64,000 bases of DNA. Source: Mesorhizobium loti (GTDB lineage: Bacteria > Pseudomonadota > Alphaproteobacteria > Rhizobiales > Rhizobiaceae). The notes below the pieces were generated by a model. That model was not told the origin of the DNA, did not search any database, and saw only the letters and a list, made by a program, of their open reading frames with translations. Location: positions 248,001-312,000 of the forward strand of contig NZ_LPWA01000001.1 in assembly GCF_001510895.1 (NCBI RefSeq), read 5' to 3'. Shown piece after piece: positions 9,521-18,873 of the stretch (its first letter is position 1; each line of letters starts with the position of its first letter). The translations under genes and the position numbers were made by a program.

Positions 9521-9556
9521 AACTTAACTAGCCAAAATTATAGCTTTAGTTAGGTT
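9521..9556. promoter_or_regulatory. Inverted repeat upstream of the toxin-antitoxin operon
   Basis: AACTTAACTA (9521-9530) and TAGTTAGGTT (9547-9556) are inverted repeats with one mismatch, spaced by 16 bases of AT-rich DNA, 15-50 bases upstream of the antitoxin start. Position and symmetry fit an autoregulatory operator for the toxin-antitoxin complex. The AT-richness contrasts with the flanking GC-rich genes. Confidence 0.45.
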
Positions 9557-9577
9557 CAGTCAACGCTGGTTACAGCT

Positions 9578-10948
9578 TTAGTATCGCTCAAACCCTCGGT
9601 GCAGTTCCCAATCCGTGATGCGGCGGTCGTATTCGAACTGCTCCCAGCGGGCGGTGTGCACATAGTGTTCGACCACGTCCTCGCCGAAAGCCTGCTTCAG
9701 CATGGCAGAGTTCGCCAGCGTCTCGGTCGCATCGCGCAGTGTCTTCGGGATCTCCGGCAGTTGCGACGCCTGGTAGGCGTCGCCGACGAAGGGCTTCTGC
9801 AGTTCCAGTTTCTCGTCGACGCCGGCAAGGCCGGCGGCGATCAATGCCGCGAAAGCGAGATAGGGATTGAGGTCGGCGCCGCCGATGCGGCACTCCATGC
9901 GGATACCCTTGGTGCCTTCGCCGCAGAGCCGGAAGCCGGCGGTGCGATTGTCCTCGCTCCACATGATCTTGGTCGGCGCGAAGGTGCCGGCCTGGAAGCG
10001 CTTGTAGGAGTTGATGTAAGGCGCCAGAAACCAGGTGAACTCCTTGGCGTATTTGAGCTGGCCGGCGGCCCATTGCTGGCCGAGGGTCGAAAGCGTCCAC
10101 TCGGCATTTTTGTCAAAAAACAGCGGCGTCTTGCCGTCGGCGCTCCACAGCGAATTGTGGATGTGGCTGGAATTGCCGGCGAGGCCGTAATTGTACTTGG
10201 CCATGAAGGAGATCGCCTTGCCTTCCGACTCGGCGATTTCCTTGGCGCCGTTCTTCAGGATGACGTGGCGGTCGGCCATGTCGAGCGCCTCGGCGTAGCG
10301 CACGTTGATCTCTTCCTGGCCCGGACCCCACTCGCCCTTGGAGTTCTCGATCGGAATGCCGGCCGCTTCCATCTCGTTGCGCAGCCGGCGCATCACGCCT
10401 TCTTCCTTGGTGGTGATGCCGATCTGGTAGTCGCCGATATAGGGCGAGGCGGTGTCGAGACCCTGCCAGTGCTTCTTGCGCGCGGAATCGTAGGTCTCGC
10501 TGAACAGGTAGAATTCGAGCTCGGAAGCGAAGTAGCCGATATAGCCGCGCTCCTGCAGGCGCTTGACCTGTTTCTTCAGGATCGCGCGCGGCGAGTGTGC
10601 GAGGTCCTCATGGTCGTGATGGTCGAGCACGTCGCAGATGACCAACGCCGTCTTTTCGAGCCACGGGATGCGCCGCAGCGTCGAGAGATCGGGCTTCATG
10701 ACGAAGTCGCCATAGCCCTTGGACCAGCTTGCCGCTTTATAGCCCGGCACCGGCTCCATATCGATGTCGGCCGCCAGCAGGTAGTTGCAGCCATGCGTCT
10801 CGCCATGCGCTGAATCGACGAAATACTGGGCCAGGAAGCGCTTACCCGCGAGCCGGCCCTGCATGTCGACGATGCAGGCCAGCACCGTGTCGATCTCGCC
10901 ATTCGAGACCGCCTGCTTCAACTGATCGAACGAGAAATTCCCGGCCAT
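9578..10948 (-). CDS. Glutamine-synthetase-like gamma-glutamyl-amine ligase
   Basis: A 456-residue GS-fold enzyme. The N-terminal beta-grasp part (residues ~1-110) includes ACIVDMQGRLAGKR. The catalytic part has ASELEFYLF metal ligands, SSHIHNSLW and the late motif DNRTAGFRLCGEGTKGIRMECRIGG. Housekeeping GlnA has a different N-terminus and an adenylylation Tyr loop; this protein resembles PuuA, IpuC and GlnA3/GlnA4-type ligases that join glutamate to polyamines, isopropylamine or ethanolamine. Neighbouring alcohol and aldehyde dehydrogenases and an APC permease support that. Exact amine unknown. Confidence 0.88.
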   Translation of the reverse strand: MAGNFSFDQLKQAVSNGEIDTVLACIVDMQGRLAGKRFLAQYFVDSAHGETHGCNYLLAADIDMEPVPGYKAASWSKGYGDFVMKPDLSTLRRIPWLEKTALVICDVLDHHDHEDLAHSPRAILKKQVKRLQERGYIGYFASELEFYLFSETYDSARKKHWQGLDTASPYIGDYQIGITTKEEGVMRRLRNEMEAAGIPIENSKGEWGPGQEEINVRYAEALDMADRHVILKNGAKEIAESEGKAISFMAKYNYGLAGNSSHIHNSLWSADGKTPLFFDKNAEWTLSTLGQQWAAGQLKYAKEFTWFLAPYINSYKRFQAGTFAPTKIMWSEDNRTAGFRLCGEGTKGIRMECRIGGADLNPYLAFAALIAAGLAGVDEKLELQKPFVGDAYQASQLPEIPKTLRDATETLANSAMLKQAFGEDVVEHYVHTARWEQFEYDRRITDWELHRGFERY

Positions 10949-10983
10949 TCTTTTGGCACTCCAGTACTGGTCGATTGAGAGGG

Positions 10984-11020
10984 CGAAAGAAAACCATGGC
11001 CGGCACGACGCCGGCCATGG
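10984..11020 (-). terminator. Hairpin terminator after the APC permease gene
   Basis: A perfect 11-bp stem CCATGGCCGGC / GCCGGCCATGG (10994-11004, 11010-11020) with a 5-base loop lies just downstream of the permease stop. On the minus strand it is followed by TTTTCTTT, as in an intrinsic terminator or attenuator. It separates permease from ligase transcription. Confidence 0.7.
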
Positions 11021-11035
11021 CCATGATGGTCTATG

Positions 11036-12598
11036 TCAGACGCCGGTTTCGCCTATGGCTACTTCCGCCGCCTTGATCGCCGCCTGGCGCTTGGCGATCT
11101 CGTCACCGATTGGCGGGCCCTGGAAACGGCGGTTCTCGAAACCGTACCAGAGCACGGCGGTCAGCACGAGGAAGCCGATGGTGATGTAGAGCACCTTGTC
11201 GTTCGGCGGCTGGATGGCGATGTAGAAGATGATCGCCATGCCGACGACCGACAGCACGCAAAACAACTTGAACAGCCCGGCGCCGAGATTCCATGGACCG
11301 GGGTTCGGCCATTTGGCGGTGCCGAAAGCGAACATGCCGAGCACGATCGGGATGGTGAAGGAGAGGAACAGGAAGACCAGCGTCGAGTTAACGACGATGG
11401 TGTAGATGTTGGTGCCGCCGATCGAGATGAACTGCGCAAGGAATACATAGATGATCTCGAGGATCGACGCCGTCCAGATCGCATGGACCGGCGTGCGCCA
11501 AGTCGGGCTGACCTTGGCCAGCGATGCTGACCCGACCGGCATGCCACCGTCGCGAGAGAAGGCAAACAGCATGCGAGAGGCTGAGGTAACGGTCGCAAGG
11601 CCACATAGGAACTGCGAGATCAGGATCGCGAAATAAAGCAATTCCTTGAGCCAGACCGGCAGGATCGTGTCCATCGTCGAGAAGAAGACGCTCCAGCCCT
11701 GCTTGGCGCCTGCCGCCAGGTCCGGGATGGCCAGAGTGATGGCGCAGACCATCGCCCAGCCGATCAGCGACGACCACAGCACGGAAGAGATGATCGCCCG
11801 CGGAACCGAGTGCGCGGCCTTCAGCGTCTCTTCCGAAGTATGCGCCGACGCATCGTAGCCGGTGATCGTGTAGACGGGCAGCAGCAGGCAAAGCAGGAAC
11901 AAATACGTCATGGAATCCGACTGCGGGAAAACGCCGCCGCCGGCATCGCCAGAGTAGTTGGTGAAGGTCCACAGCCGCGTGACGTCGATCGCCGGGGCAA
12001 ATACCAGGCAGGCGACGATCAGCACGGCCGTGGCGCCCAGGATCAGGAAGCCGGAGGCATCCGTCAGCATGGCGGTCAGCTTGATGCCGAAGTGGTTGCA
12101 GATCGCCTGGATGACAGTGATGAGGGCAACGAATCCGACAATCTCGCCAGGCGTGCCGGTGATGCCGAACCAGCTTCCGAACGTGCCGACGAAGAAGAAT
12201 GCGGTGCCGATGTTGATCGCGCCCAACACGGTGATCAGGCCGAGCAGGTTGAGCCAGGCGGTGAGCCAGCCGGTGAAGCGGTTTCCGAGGATCGACGACC
12301 AGTGATAGAGACCGCCTGCCGTCGGAAATGCCGAAGCGATCTGCGCCATGGCGAGGGCGAAGAACCCTGAAACGGCGCAGCCGACGATCCAGCCGATGCC
12401 CGCGCCGGCGCCGCCGATCGACGAGATGGCTTGGGCGAAGGAATTGATGCCGCCCGACAGGATGCAGATGATTGAGAACGAGATCGCGAAATTCGAGAAG
12501 CGGCTCATGCTTCGCGACAGTTCCTGGGCATAGCCCATTCCGTGGAGAACCTTTAGGTCCTCGTGCTTGTCGACTTCTGTGTAATCTTGCGCAGACAT
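11036..12598 (-). CDS. APC-superfamily amino acid/amine permease
   Basis: A 520-residue permease with about 12 hydrophobic helices and a hydrophilic ~35-residue N-terminus. Features such as FSNFAISFSIICILSGG and FPTAGGLYHWSSILG are typical of the ACT (amino acid/choline/GABA transporter) branch of the APC superfamily. It likely imports an amine or amino acid for the ligase encoded next downstream (inference from context). The gene follows the amidohydrolase-like gene by ~19 bases, so they probably share a promoter, and it is followed by a hairpin terminator. Confidence 0.88.
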   Translation of the reverse strand: MSAQDYTEVDKHEDLKVLHGMGYAQELSRSMSRFSNFAISFSIICILSGGINSFAQAISSIGGAGAGIGWIVGCAVSGFFALAMAQIASAFPTAGGLYHWSSILGNRFTGWLTAWLNLLGLITVLGAINIGTAFFFVGTFGSWFGITGTPGEIVGFVALITVIQAICNHFGIKLTAMLTDASGFLILGATAVLIVACLVFAPAIDVTRLWTFTNYSGDAGGGVFPQSDSMTYLFLLCLLLPVYTITGYDASAHTSEETLKAAHSVPRAIISSVLWSSLIGWAMVCAITLAIPDLAAGAKQGWSVFFSTMDTILPVWLKELLYFAILISQFLCGLATVTSASRMLFAFSRDGGMPVGSASLAKVSPTWRTPVHAIWTASILEIIYVFLAQFISIGGTNIYTIVVNSTLVFLFLSFTIPIVLGMFAFGTAKWPNPGPWNLGAGLFKLFCVLSVVGMAIIFYIAIQPPNDKVLYITIGFLVLTAVLWYGFENRRFQGPPIGDEIAKRQAAIKAAEVAIGETGV

Positions 12599-12617
12599 TT
12601 TAGTCCCCTGTTGATTC

Positions 12618-13436
12618 TTAGCTGGCCGATTGTACTGACTTTCCCATTGCGCGTTGTCGGGAGCCCTTGGCCTCCTCGGGCTCCAGATTCGAAAATATGC
12701 CTGTGAGCAGATCCGCCCATTTCCGCTGCCCGGCCTCGCCGCAGATCTCGTCGTTGCGGATCTCGATCATCGCGCAGGCAAGGCCGCGCGAGCGCGCATG
12801 CCGTTCCAGCGTGAAATAGACGCGGTCGGCCGGCGAATAGGGTTCATTGACGCCGACGGTGACGCCAGCAAGCCGCTGCAGTGCCGCAATCAGCGGCGCC
12901 GCCAGCCTGCGGTCGTCGTCATGAATGATGCCGACATGCCAGGGCCGGCTCTTGCCCTTGTAGACCGGCGTGAAGGAGTGCACCGAGACAAGCCGCGTCT
13001 CCTGGCCATATGCCAGCCGCTGTTCGATGATCCGTGCAATCGCGTCGTGGAACGGACGCCACGCCAGGTCGATCCGCGCTGCACGTTGCTTGTCCGAAAG
13101 GCCGGCGTTGCCGGGAATGGCCGTCGTCTCGCTAACCGGCGGCACCAGGTCCGGCGCGTCGAGCGGCCGGTTGCAATCGATCACCAGGCGAGAGACGCGC
13201 GTTTCGACCAGCGTGGCGTCGAGCGCCTCGGCCATGCGGCTGGCGACAGGAAGCGCGCCTGGATCCCAGGCGATGTGGCGGGAAAGGTCCTCGACGGGCA
13301 GGCCGAGCGTGCCGAATTCGGCGGGCAGGATGTTCGACGCGTGGTCGCAGGTGAAGACGAAAGGGCTCGAGCCGCCGGGGTTGGTCACCCTTACGGTCTC
13401 CGACGGTGCAAGGCTGGCAGGCCGTGCTTTCTCCAT
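12618..13436 (-). CDS. N-formylglutamate amidohydrolase-like protein
   Basis: A 272-residue member of the FGase family (HutG2-like). The conserved TCDHASNILP is at residues ~29-38, HIAWDPGA ~54-61, with VSHSFTPVYKG-like metal and substrate segments near 150 and a late MIEIRNDEI. Family enzymes hydrolyse N-acyl-glutamate amides. No other hut genes are nearby, so in this setting it may release glutamate or another acyl group from a gamma-glutamylated intermediate (inference). It is the first gene of the minus-strand run and diverges from the RpiR-type regulator. Confidence 0.85.
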   Translation of the reverse strand: MEKARPASLAPSETVRVTNPGGSSPFVFTCDHASNILPAEFGTLGLPVEDLSRHIAWDPGALPVASRMAEALDATLVETRVSRLVIDCNRPLDAPDLVPPVSETTAIPGNAGLSDKQRAARIDLAWRPFHDAIARIIEQRLAYGQETRLVSVHSFTPVYKGKSRPWHVGIIHDDDRRLAAPLIAALQRLAGVTVGVNEPYSPADRVYFTLERHARSRGLACAMIEIRNDEICGEAGQRKWADLLTGIFSNLEPEEAKGSRQRAMGKSVQSAS

Positions 13437-13459
13437 ACTGCCGTCCCCTGGGGAGCTCT

Positions 13460-13480
13460 GTATTTTATGTTACGTATTTT
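13460..13480. promoter_or_regulatory. Direct repeat in the divergent promoter region
   Basis: GTATTTT occurs at 13460-13466 and again at 13474-13480, in an AT-rich patch between the divergent amidohydrolase-like gene and the RpiR-type regulator. The 14-base period and location are compatible with an operator half-site pair or promoter elements. Nothing more can be claimed from sequence. Confidence 0.25.
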
Positions 13481-13582
13481 GCCTCATTGCGTCCCTATGG
13501 ATGATTTCATACACTTTGCTCGGCTTTGTCAAACGCCAATTCCGAAAACGGCGTCGACCGGGTCAAAGGGGCGGGGAAAACA

Positions 13583-14413
13583 ATGATCTCCAGCATTGCC
13601 GAACTGATCTCGGACCGCATTGGCGCCATGCCGGCGGGCGAGCGCCGCGCCGCGCAGACGCTGATTGCCAACTATCCGCTGACCGGGTTGAAGACGGTGG
13701 CCGAGTTCTCGACCGCGGCGGGTGTGTCCTCGCCGACGATCCTGCGTTTCGTCGCCAGGCTCGGCTTCCAGAACTATCCCGAATTCCAGTCGGCGCTGCA
13801 GGATGAACTGGCCGCGCAACTGCAGTCTCCGGCATCGCGCACGCTCAACCCGGCAGCGCCCGCCAGCGGGGGCGCCGTATCCCCGATGCTGGAGGCGACG
13901 CTCGACAACATGCGCGAGACATTCCGGCACCTGTCCGACAGGCAGTTGGCCGACATCGCAACCAAGCTTGCCGAGCGGCGCGGCAAGACCTTCCTGATCG
14001 GCGGCCGCTTCACCGACCCGCTGGCCCGCTACATGGCCGCCCACCTCGCCATCATCCAGCCGGACGTCTACCACCTTGCCGGCCAGGAGAGCATCTGGCG
14101 CGACCGGCTGATCGACATGGGCAAGCGCGACGTGCTGGTGATCTTCGACATCAGGCGCTACCAGGAGAGCCTGGTGCGCTTCGCCGAGAAGGCGCATCAG
14201 CGCGGCGTGCAGATCGTGCTGTTCACCGACCAATGGCTGTCACCGATCGCCCGCTTCGCCCGCCACGTTATCGCCGGGCGCACCGCCGTGCCGTCGGCCT
14301 GGGATTCGTCTGCTGCCCTGTTTGTCGTCGTCGAGACGCTGATCGGCGCCGTCACAAGGCAGCTCGAAGCCGCGGGCGCCAAGCGTATCCGGGATCTGGA
14401 AAGCCTGCGCTAA
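13583..14413 (+). CDS. RpiR-family (MurR/RpiR) transcriptional regulator
   Basis: A 276-residue regulator. The N-terminal HTH_6 domain (residues ~1-78) includes MISSIAELISDRIG, FSTAAGVSSPTILRFVARLGF and YPEFQSAL. A C-terminal SIS sugar-phosphate-type sensing domain follows (residues ~115-260; VLVIFDIRRYQESLVRFAEKA). ATG 13583 is preferred to an upstream TTG because it opens directly at the HTH and has a purine-rich stretch before it. Divergence from the catabolic run suggests it controls that run. Family members often sense phosphorylated or amino metabolites. Confidence 0.88.
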   Translation: MISSIAELISDRIGAMPAGERRAAQTLIANYPLTGLKTVAEFSTAAGVSSPTILRFVARLGFQNYPEFQSALQDELAAQLQSPASRTLNPAAPASGGAVSPMLEATLDNMRETFRHLSDRQLADIATKLAERRGKTFLIGGRFTDPLARYMAAHLAIIQPDVYHLAGQESIWRDRLIDMGKRDVLVIFDIRRYQESLVRFAEKAHQRGVQIVLFTDQWLSPIARFARHVIAGRTAVPSAWDSSAALFVVVETLIGAVTRQLEAAGAKRIRDLESLR

Positions 14414-14599
14414 AACCGGAAGTCCGGACGCGACCGGGCTTTCACGTTACCGAGATTTAATGTGCACGATTGCGTGATAATTGCCATAAACCGCTGATAT
14501 CGGGGTGTGGTGCGGCTGGTCTTCGCCCCCAGTCCCGTATCGTCGCTGTGCCTGGCTTCCGCTTGGAACCAGCGGACGATTCCTGCCGCTGGAGTGTCG

Positions 14600-15757
14600 A
14601 TGCCGAGCTGGAAGCAGATTGTACTTGCCGTTGTGATCGTGGTCGCCGCCGCGGTCGCCTGGGCGCGTTTCTATCCCGGCGCGCCCGAAATGCTGGCGCG
14701 CTGGGGAATGGGCTGGGCCATTGCGGCGACGCCTCCCGCGACGGAAAGAGCCGCAAATGGCTCCGTGCAGGCCGGACGCAGCCGCGCCGGCCAGGTCGTG
14801 ACCATCGTTGCCACGCCCACCGGCACCGCCACCATCAACGACAGGCTGCAGGCGATCGGCACCGGCCGCGCCAACGCGACCGTGACGGTCAATCCATATT
14901 CCGCCGGCCGCCTCACCGAATTGCTGGTCCAGTCCGGCACTCACGTCGAGAAGGGCGACGTCATCGCCAGGCTCGATTCCGAGACCGAAGTGATCGCGCG
15001 CGACCGTGCCAAGGTTGGGCTGGACGACGCGCAGGCCAAGCTCGATCGGGTCAAGTCGCTGCGGGCCTCCAACGCCGCGACGCCGGTGGCCGTCGCCGAT
15101 GCCGAGGTGGCGCTCGCCAATGCCAAGCTGGCATTGCGCGATGCCGAGCTCGCGCTCGAGCGCCGCTCGATCGTGGCGCCGATCGAAGGCACTGTCGGCA
15201 TCCTGCCGATCGCCGCCGGCAACTATGTCACCAGCCAGTCGGCGATCGCTACGCTCGACGACCGTTCCAGCATCCTGGTCGACTTCTGGGTTCCTGAGCG
15301 CTTCGCCGCCGCGCTCAAGGTCGGCGCGCAATTGTCGGCCACGCCGCTTGCCAACCCCAACCAGGTCTATAGCGGCACGGTTTCGGCTATAGACAACCAT
15401 ATCGACGAGAACAGCCGCACGCTGCTCGTCAAGGCGACCATCGCCAACCCGGCCGATTCTTTACTCGCCGGCATGTCGTTCCAGATCGGCATGAAATTCC
15501 CGGGCGACACCTATCCTGCCGTCAGCCCTCTGGCCATCCAGTGGGGGGCCGACGGCGCCTACGTCTGGGCTGTCGAGAACGGCAAGGCCAAGCGTGTGCC
15601 AGTGCGCATCATCCAGCGCAACACCGAGACCGTGCTGATCGACGCTCCCGTCGAAAGCGGCGACATGGTGGTGACCGAAGGCACCCAGAGCGTCAGCGAA
15701 GGTGGCGACGTCCGCATCGCCGGCGAGGATCGCGCCACCGGGGCCGAAGGCTCGTGA
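14600..15757 (+). CDS. RND efflux periplasmic adaptor (membrane fusion protein)
   Basis: A 385-residue HlyD/AcrA-type adaptor linking an inner-membrane RND pump to an outer-membrane channel. The ATG at 14600 starts with an N-terminal hydrophobic helix (QIVLAVVIVVAAAVAW). A lipoyl half (GRLTELLVQSGTHVEKGDVIARLD), an alpha-helical hairpin with Ala/Asp-rich heptads (residues ~130-185), and barrel and membrane-proximal domains to the end follow. Its stop TGA overlaps the pump's GTG start. No outer-membrane TolC gene is adjacent, so the pump likely uses one encoded elsewhere. Confidence 0.9.
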   Translation: MPSWKQIVLAVVIVVAAAVAWARFYPGAPEMLARWGMGWAIAATPPATERAANGSVQAGRSRAGQVVTIVATPTGTATINDRLQAIGTGRANATVTVNPYSAGRLTELLVQSGTHVEKGDVIARLDSETEVIARDRAKVGLDDAQAKLDRVKSLRASNAATPVAVADAEVALANAKLALRDAELALERRSIVAPIEGTVGILPIAAGNYVTSQSAIATLDDRSSILVDFWVPERFAAALKVGAQLSATPLANPNQVYSGTVSAIDNHIDENSRTLLVKATIANPADSLLAGMSFQIGMKFPGDTYPAVSPLAIQWGADGAYVWAVENGKAKRVPVRIIQRNTETVLIDAPVESGDMVVTEGTQSVSEGGDVRIAGEDRATGAEGS

Positions 15758-18700
15758 GCGCCGCCGGCGATCCGGCCGCGGGGTCGGGCCTGACGGCGCT
15801 CTTCATCCGCAGGCCGGTCATGGCCTTCGTGCTGAACACGCTGATCGCGGTCGCGGGGCTGGCCGCCTTCTGGGGCGTCGAGATACGCGAGCTGCCGGAT
15901 GTCGACCGCCCGGTCATCACCGTCAACACCACCTTCGAGGGCGCTGCCGCCGAAACCGTCGACCGCGAGCTGACCGACGCTATCGAGGGCGCCGTCGCGC
16001 GTGTCTCCGGCGTCAAGTCGATCTCGTCGACCTCGTCTTTTGGGCAGAGCCGCGTCACCATCGAATTCAACGACGGCGTCGACCTCAATGTCGCCGCATC
16101 CGACGTGCGCGACGTCGTGAGCCGTATCACCAACCAGTTGCCGGAGACCGCCGACGCCCCGCGCATCGTCAAGGCCGACGCCAATTCCGACGCGGTGATG
16201 CGGCTTGCGGTGACCTCCGACACCATGTCGGTGCAGGACATGACGGTGCTGGTGCAGGACCGCATCGAGGACGAGCTTGCCGCCGTGCCCGGCGTCGCCG
16301 ACGTCCAGGTCTATGGCGACCGCGACAAGATCTTCCGCATCGATGTCGACCAGAACAAGCTGGCGAGCCACGGCTTCACCGTGGCGGATTTGCGCAAGGC
16401 GCTCGCCTCGGTCGCCTTCGATTCGCCGGCAGGCTCGATCACCACGACGAACCAGGACCTCATCGTGCGCACGACCGCCGACGTGACCACGCCAGAGGAG
16501 TTCGAGAACATCGTCATCGGCGGCGCGACCCGCATCCGCGACGTCGCTACCGTGACGCTCGGTCCCGACATCGGCCAGACCTCGCTGCGCTCCGACGGCA
16601 AGACCGGCATCGGCCTCGGCATCATCCGCCAGGCGGAATCGAACACGCTGGATATCTCGACCGGCGTCCGGGCTGCTGTCGACAAGCTTCAGGCGAACCT
16701 GCCGCAAGGCATGTCGATCAAGGTCACCAGCGACGACGCCGTCTTCGTCAACGGCGCCGTGCACGAGGTCGAGATCGCGCTGATGCTGTCGGTCTCGATC
16801 GTGCTCATCGTCATCTACGCCTTCCTGCTCGACTGGCGCGCGACGCTGATCCCCGGCCTGTCGATGCCGGTAGCCATGATCGGCACAATCGCCGCGATCT
16901 ATCTCGCCGGCTTTTCCGTCAACATCCTGACGCTGCTGGCGCTCGTTCTGGCGACGGGCCTCGTCGTCGACGACGCCATCGTCGTGCTCGAAAACATCGT
17001 GCGACGCCGCAACGAGGGCATGGGGCCCCGCGCGGCGGCGGTGCTCGGCACGCAGGAAGTGTTCTTCGCTGTGGTGGCTACCACGCTGACGCTGGTCGCC
17101 GTCTTCGTGCCGATCTCCTTCCTGCCGGGACAGACCGGCGGCCTGTTCCGCGAATTCGGCTTCGTACTGGCGATGTCGGTGTTGCTCTCCTGCGTGGTGG
17201 CGCTGACGCTCTGCCCGATGCTTGCCTCGCGTATGCTTTCCAGCGCCTCCCTCCATCATGAGGGCGGCAGCGGCATCGGCGCCCGCATCGGCGGCGCCTT
17301 GCATCGCCTTTACAAGCGCTGCCTGCATCTTTGCCTCGGTGCGCCCTGGATCGTGGTGCTCGTTGCGTTGCTCTTCGCCGGCACGGCCTTCACGCTGTTC
17401 GGCACCATCCGCCAGGAGCTTACGCCGACCGAGGACCGCGCCGTCGTTTTGTTGCGCATCAACGCCCCGCAAGGCGTCAGCCTCGACTACACGACCGAGC
17501 AGATGCGTAGGATCGAGCGGCTGATCCAGCCGCTGCGCGATTCCGGCGAGATCCGCAGCACCTTCGAGAATGCCGGCAATAACGGCTCCTACAACTCGGG
17601 CTTCATGGTGATGACGCTGGCGCCATGGGACGAGCGCACGCGCGGCCAGCAGGAGATCATGGCCGACATCAGCAGGCTGACGAAACAGGTGCCGAGCGTG
17701 CGCGTCTTTCCGGTGCAGCCCAACAGCCTCGGCATTCGCGGCGCCGGCAACGGCCTGCAATTCGCGCTGGTCGGCAACGACCGCAAGGCGTTGAGCGAGG
17801 CGGCGGTGAAGATCGTCGAGGAGATGCGCCAGGATCCGCGATTCCAGACGCCCCGGCTTTCCGTCGATCCGACGCAGCCGCAACTGGCCGTGGCGATCGA
17901 CCGCGAGCGCGCCTCCGATCTCGGCATCGACATCACCGGGCTCGCCGACACGCTGCAGGCGATGCTCGACGGCAACGATGTGGTCGACGTCTACATCGCC
18001 GACCGCAGCTATGGCGTGAAGCTGGTCTCGACCACCAACCCGATCAACGATCCGACCGATCTCGAAAACATCTTCCTGAAAACGTCGGACGGCCGTTTCG
18101 TGCCGATGTCGACCATCGCCACGCTGACCGAGCGCGCCGTGCCGCCGTCTTTGACCCGCGAGCAGCAGCAGCCTTCGGTCGCGATCACCGCCAATCTAGG
18201 CAACGGCTTCGCGCTCGGCGAAGCGCTGACCCACGCCAAGGAGATCGCGACGCCGCTTCTGCCGCCGGGCACGCGCATCCTGCCGCTCGCCGAAGCGGCG
18301 ACGCTTGGCGAAAGCAACAGCGCCATGATCGCCGTCTTCAGCTTCGCGCTGGTCATCATCCTGCTTGTGCTGGCAGCCCAGTTCGAAAGCTTCGTCAGCG
18401 CCGTCATCATCATGGCGACGGTGCCGCTCGGGCTCGCTTGCGCCATCTTTGCGCTGCTGCTTTCCGGCACCAGCCTCAACGCCTACAGCCAGATCGGACT
18501 GGTGCTGCTGGTCGGCGTCATGGCCAAGAACGGCATCCTCATCGTCGAGTTCGCCAATCAGCTGCGCGACCGCGGCTTCGGTGTGCGCCAGGCGATCGAG
18601 GAGGCCGCCACCATTCGCCTTCGTCCGGTGATGATGACCATGATCTGCACCGTGCTCGGCGGCGTGCCGCTGGTGCTGGCATCGGGCGCCGGCGCCGAGG

Positions 18701-18873
18701 CGCGCATAGCGCTGGGCTGGGTCATCGTCGGCGGCCTCGGGCTCGCCACCGTCTCGACACTGTTCCTGACCCCGGTCGCCTATCTTCTGCTCGGCCGCTT
18801 CGTCACGCCCAAGGCGCATGAGGAAGCGCGCCTGAAGCGCGAGCTCGAGGAAGCCGCCTACGCCAGACCATGA
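15754..18873 (+). CDS. RND multidrug efflux pump, HAE1 (AcrB/MdtB-like)
   Basis: A 1039-residue proton-driven exporter. The GTG at 15754 overlaps the adaptor stop as GTGA and gives MSAAGDPAAGSGLTALFIRR, the short cytoplasmic start expected before TM1; longer in-frame extensions lie inside the adaptor gene. Two six-helix repeats flank large periplasmic loops. The proton-relay aspartates sit in TM4, GLVVDDAIVVLENIVRR. The second half shows GVMAKNGILIVEFANQLR and LRPVMMTMICTVLGGVPL. The stop codon lies in a dispersed palindromic repeat. Substrates are unknown. Confidence 0.93.
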   Translation: MSAAGDPAAGSGLTALFIRRPVMAFVLNTLIAVAGLAAFWGVEIRELPDVDRPVITVNTTFEGAAAETVDRELTDAIEGAVARVSGVKSISSTSSFGQSRVTIEFNDGVDLNVAASDVRDVVSRITNQLPETADAPRIVKADANSDAVMRLAVTSDTMSVQDMTVLVQDRIEDELAAVPGVADVQVYGDRDKIFRIDVDQNKLASHGFTVADLRKALASVAFDSPAGSITTTNQDLIVRTTADVTTPEEFENIVIGGATRIRDVATVTLGPDIGQTSLRSDGKTGIGLGIIRQAESNTLDISTGVRAAVDKLQANLPQGMSIKVTSDDAVFVNGAVHEVEIALMLSVSIVLIVIYAFLLDWRATLIPGLSMPVAMIGTIAAIYLAGFSVNILTLLALVLATGLVVDDAIVVLENIVRRRNEGMGPRAAAVLGTQEVFFAVVATTLTLVAVFVPISFLPGQTGGLFREFGFVLAMSVLLSCVVALTLCPMLASRMLSSASLHHEGGSGIGARIGGALHRLYKRCLHLCLGAPWIVVLVALLFAGTAFTLFGTIRQELTPTEDRAVVLLRINAPQGVSLDYTTEQMRRIERLIQPLRDSGEIRSTFENAGNNGSYNSGFMVMTLAPWDERTRGQQEIMADISRLTKQVPSVRVFPVQPNSLGIRGAGNGLQFALVGNDRKALSEAAVKIVEEMRQDPRFQTPRLSVDPTQPQLAVAIDRERASDLGIDITGLADTLQAMLDGNDVVDVYIADRSYGVKLVSTTNPINDPTDLENIFLKTSDGRFVPMSTIATLTERAVPPSLTREQQQPSVAITANLGNGFALGEALTHAKEIATPLLPPGTRILPLAEAATLGESNSAMIAVFSFALVIILLVLAAQFESFVSAVIIMATVPLGLACAIFALLLSGTSLNAYSQIGLVLLVGVMAKNGILIVEFANQLRDRGFGVRQAIEEAATIRLRPVMMTMICTVLGGVPLVLASGAGAEARIALGWVIVGGLGLATVSTLFLTPVAYLLLGRFVTPKAHEEARLKRELEEAAYARP

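Noticed and set aside
15559..17883. 774-residue open frame opposite the RND pump gene
   Set aside because: GC-rich third positions of the pump create it; the translation is His/Arg/Gly/Asp-rich low-complexity with no family features.
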